Part shown: one piece after another, positions 36,106-41,974 of the stretch | How positions within the stretch are numbered: the first letter of the stretch is position 1 | How the letters are laid out: each line of letters begins with the position of its first letter | The notes under the pieces: generated by a model | Databases searched by the model: none | Seen by the model: only the letters and a program-made list of their open reading frames with translations | Told to the model about the DNA's origin: nothing | Program-made: the position numbers and the translations under genes | Assembly (NCBI RefSeq): GCF_024703995.1 | Contig: NZ_JAMXQV010000017.1 | Location: forward strand, 124,001 to 188,000 | Origin: Amycolatopsis iheyensis | GTDB taxonomy: Bacteria; Actinomycetota; Actinomycetes; Mycobacteriales; Pseudonocardiaceae | Length of the DNA: 64,000 bases | Direction: 5' to 3'

Positions 36106-36591
36106 TCACTTGGTCGTGTCGGCGAGGCACGCGGCGCTGCCGAGCGCGCTGCGGAGGTCGGCGTTCATCTCGGCGAGCCGGCCGGTCAACTCGGTGACGC
36201 GCTCGTCGTCCCAGCCGCCGAGCGCCCGCTCCATGAACTCCAGGTAGTTGACGCGCCAGCGGGCGAGCTCGGCCCGGCCCTTCTCGGAGACGCTCACCAG
36301 GGAGGCCCGGCCGTCCTCCGGCGCGGGACGGCGGTCGACCAGCCCGGCGGCGGAGAGCTGGGTGATCTGCCTGCTGACCACCGAGAGGTCGACGTACCGG
36401 CGTTTCGCCAGTTCGGACGGCCGCGCCTCGCCGTTCTTCGCCAGGTCGGACAGCAGCATCGCGGCCGCCGGGTGCAGCCCCGGCTGGTCCTGCCACGCCT
36501 GCATGACCCAGGCGTGCTGGAGCTGCGACGCGGTCTTCAGCTCACGCATGAGCTCGACCCGGACGTCGTCGTCGGTGTCGTGGAAGCCCAT
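36106..36591 (-). CDS. MarR family transcriptional regulator
   Basis: A 161-residue winged-helix protein. The recognition region is RPSELAKRRYVDLSVVSRQITQLSAAGLVDRRPAPEDGRASLVSVSEKG (about 55-105). The ATG ending at 36591 has GGAGGG 4 nt upstream; a longer upstream reading is spurious. It is divergent from the flavohemoglobin gene at 36935, and a 17-bp palindrome at 36676 is the probable operator. It could sense nitrosative or oxidative compounds, but that is inference from its neighbours. Confidence 0.9.
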   Translation of the reverse strand: MGFHDTDDDVRVELMRELKTASQLQHAWVMQAWQDQPGLHPAAAMLLSDLAKNGEARPSELAKRRYVDLSVVSRQITQLSAAGLVDRRPAPEDGRASLVSVSEKGRAELARWRVNYLEFMERALGGWDDERVTELTGRLAEMNADLRSALGSAACLADTTK

Positions 36592-36884
36592 CGGACCCTC
36601 CTGCCCCAGCAGTGTTGCACCGGGGCTCCGCCCCGGGCCGGGGGCTCCGCCACCCGGAACCCCCGAAACGCTATTACTTGTGCAATACAAGTTTATTGCC
36701 CGACGCTTGCGCGGACAAGGATCTCTCCGGTGAGGTCGACCACGCCGTGACCGGGGCGAATACACCCGGTCGGAGCAACAATGCGGGCAAAAGGCTGCTT
36801 GGCGGCTACCCTGCGGACGGGCTGCGCGCGTGGCCCGGACGAGTAACGAGGTGGCTGCGGTGGCGATGGACTCAGGAGGCGGCA
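36592..36884. other. Divergent regulatory gap between marR and flavohemoglobin genes
   Basis: The gap holds a GC-rich hairpin (CCGGGGC, 36620-36626, with 36630-36636) close to the marR start, an AT-rich block around 36670-36700 containing the MarR-type palindrome, and then GC-rich sequence without a clear promoter before the uORF at 36885. I see no gene in it. Confidence 0.6.
36676..36692. promoter_or_regulatory. 17-bp palindrome, candidate MarR box
   Basis: ACTTGT-N5-ACAAGT (36676-36681 and 36687-36692) is a perfect 6-bp-arm inverted repeat in the only AT-rich part of the gap, 85 bp before the marR start. Size and symmetry match MarR-family operators. Confidence 0.65.
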
Positions 36885-36938
36885 GTGCCTGACCGGGTGC
36901 CATCGTCCAGCCGTCCCCGACCAGCGAACACCACATGA
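36885..36938 (+). CDS. 17-residue upstream ORF coupled to flavohemoglobin 1
   Basis: A GTG at 36885 follows a near-ideal ribosome site (AGGAGG at 36875-36880, 4 nt away) and reads MPDRVPSSSRPRPANTT to a TGA at 36936-36938. That TGA overlaps the flavohemoglobin ATG (36935) as ATGA. The flavohemoglobin start itself has no recognisable ribosome site, so its translation probably depends on this short frame. The peptide is Pro/Arg/Ser-rich and may be only a coupling device. Confidence 0.6.
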   Translation: MPDRVPSSSRPRPANTT

Positions 36939-38110
36939 CAGCCGATTCGGTCAGCCCGTTCCCCCGGTCGTCGACCCCGCGTGAAGCCCCCGCGGCCGTC
37001 GTCGCGATGGTCAAGCTCATCCGGGACAGCTGGGCCAAGTCGGAGCCCTACATCGCCGACATCTCCCAGTTCTTCTACGGGATGCTCTTCACCCTCGCGC
37101 CGACCACGCGCGACTTCTTCCCGATCAACATGGAGATCCAGCGCGGCCGGCTGGTGCGCGCGCTGGTGCACATCGTGCAGATGGTCGACCGCCCCGACGA
37201 CCTCGCGCCGTTCCTGCGCCAGCTGGGCCGCGACCACCGCAAGTTCGGCGTGGTGCCCCGGCACTACGAAGCCGTCGGGACGGCCCTGCTGGCGTCGCTC
37301 AAGAACCACCTCGGCCGGGAGTGGACCCCCGAGGTCGAACGGGCCTGGGCCGAGGCGTTCACCATCGCCGCGCGGGCCATGCAGGACGCCGCCGCGGCCG
37401 ACACGAACCCGCCGTCGTGGTCGGCCACCGTGGTCGAGCACCGGCGGCTGACCTGGGACCTCGCGCTGGTGCGCCTGGTGCCCGACCAGCCGGTGCCCTA
37501 CCACCCCGGCCAGTACGTGAGCGTCGAAGTCCCGCAGCGGCCGCGGCTGTGGCGCTACCTCTCGCCGGCGAACGCGCCGCGTGAGGACGGCGGCATCGAG
37601 TTCCACGTCCGCGCGATCGACGGCGGCTGGGTGTCCAGGGCGATAGTCAGCCACACCCAGCCCGGCGACGTCTGGCGGCTCGGGCCGCCGCTCGGCCGGC
37701 TGGCGGTCGACCGCGAAGGGCCGCGCGGCGTGCTGATGGTCGCCGGCGGCACCGGCATCGCGCCGCTGCGGTCGATCCTCGACCACCTCGCGCTGTGGGG
37801 CGAGAACCCGAAGACGCGCCTCTTCTACGGCGGGCCGTCCCGCGAGGACCTCTACGACCTCGAGGAGCTGCGCGCGCTCGCGTCGACCAACCCGTGGCTG
37901 AGCGTGACGCCGGTGGTGGAGCGCGGCGGCGACGTCCCCGGGTTCGAGCAGGGCACGCTCGCCGAGGCCGTCACCCGGTTCGGCTCGTGGCCCGGCCACG
38001 ACATCCTCGTGTCCGGCTCGCCGGCGATGATCCGCGCGACGGTGTCGCGCATGCTGGTCGCGGGCAGCGCGCTGGACCAGATCCAGTACGACCCGTTCAC
38101 GATCGACTAG
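36935..38110 (+). CDS. Flavohemoglobin-type protein 1 (globin + FAD/NAD(P)H reductase)
   Basis: A 391-residue protein. The globin domain (about 25-155) has the distal-pocket Tyr48 (FFYGMLF) and proximal His101 (GRDHRKFGVV). The FAD-binding barrel (about 165-260) has WRYLSPA in place of the usual RxYS, and the NAD(P)-binding domain starts at MVAGGTGIAPLRSIL and ends YDPFTID. In Hmp such proteins turn NO and O2 into nitrate; actinobacterial variants can differ in electron donor. It lies next to an equally long paralogue (38381). There is no own ribosome site; see the uORF at 36885. Confidence 0.88.
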   Translation: MTADSVSPFPRSSTPREAPAAVVAMVKLIRDSWAKSEPYIADISQFFYGMLFTLAPTTRDFFPINMEIQRGRLVRALVHIVQMVDRPDDLAPFLRQLGRDHRKFGVVPRHYEAVGTALLASLKNHLGREWTPEVERAWAEAFTIAARAMQDAAAADTNPPSWSATVVEHRRLTWDLALVRLVPDQPVPYHPGQYVSVEVPQRPRLWRYLSPANAPREDGGIEFHVRAIDGGWVSRAIVSHTQPGDVWRLGPPLGRLAVDREGPRGVLMVAGGTGIAPLRSILDHLALWGENPKTRLFYGGPSREDLYDLEELRALASTNPWLSVTPVVERGGDVPGFEQGTLAEAVTRFGSWPGHDILVSGSPAMIRATVSRMLVAGSALDQIQYDPFTID

Positions 38111-38130
38111 TCACCTCGGCTGGACAATTC

Positions 38131-38149
38131 TTTCCGGCTTTTTCGGAAA
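38131..38149 (+). terminator. Weak hairpin after flavohemoglobin 1
   Basis: A 6-bp stem (TTTCCG, 38131-38136, with 38144-38149) contains a T-rich loop, 21 bp after the stop. It is a modest terminator candidate; the 270-bp gap suggests that the second copy has its own promoter. Confidence 0.4.
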
Positions 38150-38380
38150 ATACCTCACGAGACCGGCTTAAATCGGACCCGTAGATCATTTTCACGCAGC
38201 GCCAGCTGGGGTTGACCCGCCGTGGCGAAATTGCTCCGTTCGAGCGGGACCGCGCGTAATCACGCGCATCTGCACGGGAATTCGCCTACAGTCGGGAACC
38301 CTCGGGGGCGACACCGCCACAGCGATGTCGCAGGCACGGTGCGAAAAAAAGCCTTGCACGACTGGAGATTGCCGTTCCCG

Positions 38381-39556
38381 ATGACTGCCGATTCCCTGAA
38401 GATCACCGCACCACCCACGACCGTTCCCGTTTCGGCCGTGGAAGGTCGCGAACTGACCCGGTTGATCCGGGAAAGCTTCGCGGAGATAGAGCCCAAATCC
38501 GAAGAACTCGCGCAGTACTTCTACGGCGCGTTGTTCGTGGTCGCGCCGGATTGCCGGGACATGTTCCCGGTCTCCATGGCCACCCAGCGGAGCAGGCTGC
38601 TGCGCGCGATCGTGTACGTGGTGCAGATGGTCGACCGGCCCGACGAGCTGACCACCTTTCTCGCGCAGCTGGGCCGCGACCACCGGAAGTTCGCCGTGGT
38701 CAGCCGCCACTACGACGCGGTCGGCGTCGCGCTGCTGGCGGCGCTGAAACGGTTCCTCAAGGAGAAGTGGACCCACGAGGTGGAGTCCGCGTGGACGACC
38801 GCGTACGGGATCATCGCCAAGACCATGCGCGAGGCCGCCCAGGCCGAAACCGGGCCGGCGTCGTGGGCGGCGCGGGTGCTCGACCACCGCAAGCTGTCCC
38901 GCGACGTCGCGATGGTCCGGGTGCAGACCGAAGGGCTGCTGCCCTTCCGCGCGGGCAGCTACATCAGTGTCGAGGTGCCGCAGCGGCCGCGGATGTGGCG
39001 CTACCTCTCCCCGGCGACCGCGCCACGCGGCGACGGCCAGATGACGTTCCACGTGCGCACGGTGCCCGGCGGCTGGGTCAGCGGCGCCATCGTCAACCAC
39101 ACGAAACCGGGGGACACGTGGAAGCTCGGGCCGGCGATGGGCGCGCTCACCGTGCGTCCGACGGCCACCCGGAAGCGGCTGCTGATGATCGCCGGCGGGA
39201 CCGGCGTCACCCCGTTCGTCTCCATCCTCGACGACCTCGCGCACTGGAAGCGCAACCCGCCGGTGCACCTGTTCTTCGGCGGCCGAAGACCCGAGGACCT
39301 GTACGCGCTGGACGACCTCCGGCGGCTGACCGCGGTGTCGAAGTGGCTGACGGTCACCCCGGTGACCGAGGAGGGCGCGATCCCGGGCGGGGACCGCGGC
39401 ACGCTCGCCCACGCGGTGACCCAGCGCGGCTCCTGGGCCGACCACGACATCCTCGTCTCCGGCTCACCCGCGATGATCCGGGCGACGGTGGCGAAGCTGC
39501 TGGCCGCCGGCGTCGAGCTCGAACGCATCCGCTTCGACCCGTTCACCCTGGACTGA
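38381..39556 (+). CDS. Flavohemoglobin-type protein 2 (tandem paralogue)
   Basis: A 391-residue paralogue of the preceding protein, identical in length and with key residues at identical positions (Tyr48, His101, both starting MTADS). FAD barrel WRYLSPA, NAD(P) motif MIAGGTGVTPFVSIL and end FDPFTLD are conserved. I chose the ATG at 38381 because similarity between the copies begins there; GGAG lies 13 nt upstream. An in-frame GTG at 38339 would add VRKKALHDWRLPFP. Roles are as for copy 1, possibly with separate regulation given the 270-bp gap. Confidence 0.88.
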   Translation: MTADSLKITAPPTTVPVSAVEGRELTRLIRESFAEIEPKSEELAQYFYGALFVVAPDCRDMFPVSMATQRSRLLRAIVYVVQMVDRPDELTTFLAQLGRDHRKFAVVSRHYDAVGVALLAALKRFLKEKWTHEVESAWTTAYGIIAKTMREAAQAETGPASWAARVLDHRKLSRDVAMVRVQTEGLLPFRAGSYISVEVPQRPRMWRYLSPATAPRGDGQMTFHVRTVPGGWVSGAIVNHTKPGDTWKLGPAMGALTVRPTATRKRLLMIAGGTGVTPFVSILDDLAHWKRNPPVHLFFGGRRPEDLYALDDLRRLTAVSKWLTVTPVTEEGAIPGGDRGTLAHAVTQRGSWADHDILVSGSPAMIRATVAKLLAAGVELERIRFDPFTLD

Positions 39557-39609
39557 GGAACTCTCAGCGGGGCGCGCGCCCGGTGCCCGATCTCGCTATC
39601 GTCGCCGAT

Positions 39610-40326
39610 ATGGAGATGACTATTCCGGTTTCGGACGGCACGATCGGCGGCTACCTGGCGGAGCCCGCCGGCGAGGGACCGCACCCGGGCGTGGTGCTCA
39701 TCCACGACGCGTTCGGGCTGAGCCAGGACGCGAAGAACATCACCGACCGCATGGCCGGCGAAGGGTTCCTCGCCCTCAGCCCGGACCTGTACTCGCGCGG
39801 CGGCTTCCGCCGGTGCGTGCGCCGGGTGTTCTCGGACATGTTCGCGAACCAGGGCCGGGCGTTCGACGACATCGAGGCGTCCCGCGCGCTGCTCGCCGGC
39901 CGCGAGGACTGCACGGGCCGGATCGGCATCGCCGGGTTCTGCATGGGCGGCGGCTTCGCGCTCGTCGCGGCGTCACGCGGCTTCGAGGCGTCGGCGCCGT
40001 ACTACGGGCAGCTGCCGAAGAACCTGTCGGTGCTCGACGACGCGTGCCCGATCGTCGCCAGCTTCGGCCAGAAGGACTTCTCGCTGCGCGGCGCGGCGGC
40101 GAAGCTCGAGACGGCGCTCACCGAGCGCGAGATCCCGCACGACGTCAAGGAGTACCCGGGCGCCAGCCACGGGTTCGCCAACAAGCTCGAGGTCGCCGCG
40201 CCGCTGAACCTGCTGCTCAAGGTCGTCGGGTTCACCTACCACCACGAAGCGTCGGAGGACGCGTGGCGCCGAGTGACGTCGTTCTTCGGCGAACACCTGC
40301 AGCAACCGGCCCGACCTTCGCACTGA
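39610..40326 (+). CDS. Dienelactone hydrolase family protein
   Basis: A 238-residue alpha/beta hydrolase. The nucleophile elbow is GFCMGGG with Cys in place of Ser, as in dienelactone hydrolases; the Asp is in FGQKDFSL and the His in PGASHGFAN. It would hydrolyse lactones or esters, for example in aromatic-ring degradation, but no catabolic genes flank it. The ATG at 39610 begins EMTIPVSDGTIGGYLAEP, the usual family opening. It follows flavohemoglobin 2 by 53 bp and may be cotranscribed. Confidence 0.9.
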   Translation: MEMTIPVSDGTIGGYLAEPAGEGPHPGVVLIHDAFGLSQDAKNITDRMAGEGFLALSPDLYSRGGFRRCVRRVFSDMFANQGRAFDDIEASRALLAGREDCTGRIGIAGFCMGGGFALVAASRGFEASAPYYGQLPKNLSVLDDACPIVASFGQKDFSLRGAAAKLETALTEREIPHDVKEYPGASHGFANKLEVAAPLNLLLKVVGFTYHHEASEDAWRRVTSFFGEHLQQPARPSH

Positions 40327-40366
40327 GCCGAGCGGGGTAGCCGGTTCGCCGAACGGCGGTAGTTCG

Positions 40367-40396
40367 TTGACCGTTGTGCCCGAATCGCCTTATGGT
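40367..40396 (+). promoter_or_regulatory. LPMO promoter overlapped by dre site
   Basis: TTGACC (40367-40372) and TATGGT (40391-40396) are spaced by 18 nt, a good housekeeping-type promoter. The -10 hexamer is part of the dre palindrome, so repressor binding would block initiation. Confidence 0.65.
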
Positions 40397-40406
40397 CTAG
40401 ACCACA
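40391..40406. promoter_or_regulatory. dre site (DasR/GntR operator)
   Basis: The core TGGTCTAGACCA (40393-40404) is a perfect palindrome identical to the core of the DasR-responsive element that controls chitin and GlcNAc genes in streptomycetes. It lies 67 bp before the LPMO start and on top of its -10 region. Confidence 0.85.
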
Positions 40407-40471
40407 TCTTCCCCGGATGTGCTCGTTCGTCCTCCCTTCGGAACAGAGCTGTTCCCCCTCGAGGAGCCGAA

Positions 40472-41236
40472 ATGACCTGGAACAGAAAGCTTTTGGCGGC
40501 CGCCGCCGGTGTCCTGCTCGCCCCGGTGCTGGTCGTCGTCCTCCCCGCCACCACCGCGAGCGCGCACGGCTACGTCTCGGACCCGCCCAGCCGGCAGGCC
40601 AACTGCGCGGCCGGGAAGGTCCCGAACTGCGGCCAGATCGTCTACGAACCCCAGAGCGTCGAAGGTCCGAAGGGCCTGCGCAGCTGCAACGCCGGGCTGT
40701 CGCAGTTCGCCGAGCTGGCCGACGAGTCGAAGCCGTGGCCGGCCAAGTCGGTCGGCACGTCGGTGACGTTCAACTGGGTGTTCACCGCGCGCCACGCCAC
40801 GAAGAGCTACGAGTACTACGTCGGCAACACGCTCGTGGCGTCGTTCAACGGCAACGGCCAGCAGCCACCGGCGACGGTGCAGCACACGGTGAACCTGGCC
40901 GGCTATTCGGGCCGGGTCAAGGTGCTGGCGATCTGGAACATCTCCGACACGGCCAACGCGTTCTACAGCTGCGTCGACCTCCAGATCGGCGGCGGCGGCC
41001 CGACGACTCCGCCGCCGACCACGACGACCACGCCGCCCCCGACCACGACCCGCCCGCCGACGACGACGACCCCGACCACGCCGCCGCCGTCGAGTGGCAC
41101 GTGGTCGGCCGGCACGGCGTACAAGGCCGGTGACGTGGTCACCTACAACGGCGTGAGCTACCGCTGCCTGCAGCCGCACACGGCAATCGCGGGCTGGGAG
41201 CCGCCGAACACGCCGGCCCTGTGGCAGCGCCAGTGA
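40472..41236 (+). CDS. Copper-dependent lytic polysaccharide monooxygenase (AA10) with chitin-binding module
   Basis: A 254-residue secreted enzyme that oxidatively cleaves crystalline chitin or cellulose. The signal peptide ends ASA, so the mature protein begins at His32 (HGYVSDPPSRQ); with His108 (TARHATKSYEYY) this forms the copper histidine brace. A Thr/Pro linker (about 175-207) leads to a C-terminal CBM5/12-type module (WSAGTAYKAGDVVTYNGVSYRC) that favours chitin. The ATG at 40472 has GAGGAG 7 nt upstream. The stop overlaps the next gene (GTGA). The dre site implies induction by GlcNAc. Confidence 0.95.
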   Translation: MTWNRKLLAAAAGVLLAPVLVVVLPATTASAHGYVSDPPSRQANCAAGKVPNCGQIVYEPQSVEGPKGLRSCNAGLSQFAELADESKPWPAKSVGTSVTFNWVFTARHATKSYEYYVGNTLVASFNGNGQQPPATVQHTVNLAGYSGRVKVLAIWNISDTANAFYSCVDLQIGGGGPTTPPPTTTTTPPPTTTRPPTTTTPTTPPPSSGTWSAGTAYKAGDVVTYNGVSYRCLQPHTAIAGWEPPNTPALWQRQ

Positions 41237-41766
41237 GAGTGCTGCTGGCCGTCGTCGCGCTGCTGCTCACCGGCTGCGGCGCGACGGCGGCACCGCCCGC
41301 GTTCAACGCGGCCGACGTGATGTTCCTGCAGATGCTGATTCCCCAGAACCAGCAAGGGATCGAGATCGTCCGGCTGGCCGCGGAGCGCCCGCTCCCGGCG
41401 TCGCTGAAGGAGCTGGCGGCGGCGATCGAAGCGACCCAGCGCACGGAGATCGACGACATGAAGGGCTGGCTCCGCGCCTGGGCCCAGCCCGAGACCATGG
41501 ACATGAACCCCCAAGCCCACGCGGGCCACGGGGGCATGAAGATGACGTCACCCGACCTCGTCGGCCCGTTGAAGACGGTGTCCGACGCCGAGTTCACGCG
41601 CAAGTTCGTGGACGTGCTCACCGGCCAGCAGCAGGGCGCGGTGGAGCTGGCCCAGACGGAAAACGGCGAGGGCGGCGGCGTGAACGCCCAAGCCCGCGAC
41701 CTGGCCCGCCGGGTGATCGACTCCCGGACGGCGGAGGTCAAACAGCTGCTGAACGCCAAAGCCTGA
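41233..41766 (+). CDS. DUF305 family lipoprotein with His/Met-rich segment
   Basis: A 177-residue predicted lipoprotein (lipobox ending in Cys15, LLLTGC). The DUF305 helical-bundle domain follows, with FLQMLIPQNQQGIEIVRLAA and a HAGHGGMKM segment of the kind that binds copper or silver in related proteins. The GTG at 41233 overlaps the LPMO stop, so the two are made together. A metal-handling role serving the copper LPMO is a reasonable inference, not shown. A 13-bp stem hairpin follows. Confidence 0.85.
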   Translation: MRVLLAVVALLLTGCGATAAPPAFNAADVMFLQMLIPQNQQGIEIVRLAAERPLPASLKELAAAIEATQRTEIDDMKGWLRAWAQPETMDMNPQAHAGHGGMKMTSPDLVGPLKTVSDAEFTRKFVDVLTGQQQGAVELAQTENGEGGGVNAQARDLARRVIDSRTAEVKQLLNAKA

Positions 41767-41773
41767 GGCCCAA

Positions 41774-41810
41774 GAGCGCGCCGGCCGAAATTCCGTTGGC
41801 CGGCGCGCTC
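41774..41810 (+). terminator. Hairpin after the LPMO-DUF305 operon
   Basis: A perfect 13-bp stem (GAGCGCGCCGGCC, 41774-41786, with 41798-41810) and an 11-nt loop begins 8 bp after the stop. It overlaps the promoter proposed for the ABC-F leader, so the two functions share sequence. Confidence 0.75.
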
Positions 41811-41824
41811 CCGGCCGTTAGCCT
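41796..41824 (+). promoter_or_regulatory. Promoter of the ABC-F leader transcript
   Basis: TTGGCC (41796-41801) and TAGCCT (41819-41824) are separated by 17 nt. An AT-rich patch GAAATT (41787-41792) sits just upstream of the -35, as in WhiB7-activated resistance promoters. The start point would fall about 41831, at the leader ATG. Confidence 0.6.
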
Positions 41825-41831
41825 CACGATC

Positions 41832-41879
41832 ATGATGTACTCCTTCGCCGTCTTCGCGAGGTTGCGCAGCCGCCGCTGA
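41832..41879 (+). CDS. 15-residue leader peptide of the ABC-F gene
   Basis: The frame ATG 41832 to TGA 41879 reads MMYSFAVFARLRSRR. It ends in a basic cluster containing R10-L11-R12 and R14-R15. R/K-x-R/K (+X+) is the nascent-chain motif known to stall macrolide-bound ribosomes, for example RLR in the ErmD leader. No ribosome site precedes it, and the proposed promoter would make the mRNA start at or next to the ATG. Its stop codon lies in the loop of a 7-bp hairpin (41869-41886). A role in antibiotic-sensing attenuation of the next gene is inferred. Confidence 0.65.
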   Translation: MMYSFAVFARLRSRR

Positions 41880-41969
41880 CGGCGGCGCACTGCTCATCCC
41901 TGCCCGCCGTTCCGGCCATCGCCGGGCGGCCGCTCTCGTGCTGCCCGGCTCCTTCCCGAGCTGCGGAGC
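41869..41969 (+). promoter_or_regulatory. Attenuator-like structured leader with sequestered ribosome site
   Basis: After the leader frame, GCCGCCG (41869-41875) pairs with CGGCGGC (41880-41886). Further GC-rich segments (GCCCG near 41902, CGGGC near 41923) can pair. GCTCC (41948-41952) is complementary to GGAGC (41965-41969), which contains the ABC-F ribosome site. This arrangement would allow leader stalling to change folding and expose the site. Confidence 0.5.
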
Positions 41970-41974
41970 ATCTT

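Noticed and set aside
36620..36660. GGGGCTCCGCCCC text as a specific operator
   Set aside because: Such GC-rich hairpins are common in high-GC actinomycete gaps; no regulator association can be supported.
38111..38380. A uORF before the second flavohemoglobin like that before the first
   Set aside because: The frame ending in the overlapping TGA at 38382 has no start codon nearby; the only nearby GTG is in frame with the gene itself.
40977..41097. CCGACCACGACG-type tandem repeats as a possible repeat array
   Set aside because: They encode the Thr/Pro linker of the LPMO and reflect codon repetition, not a CRISPR or satellite.
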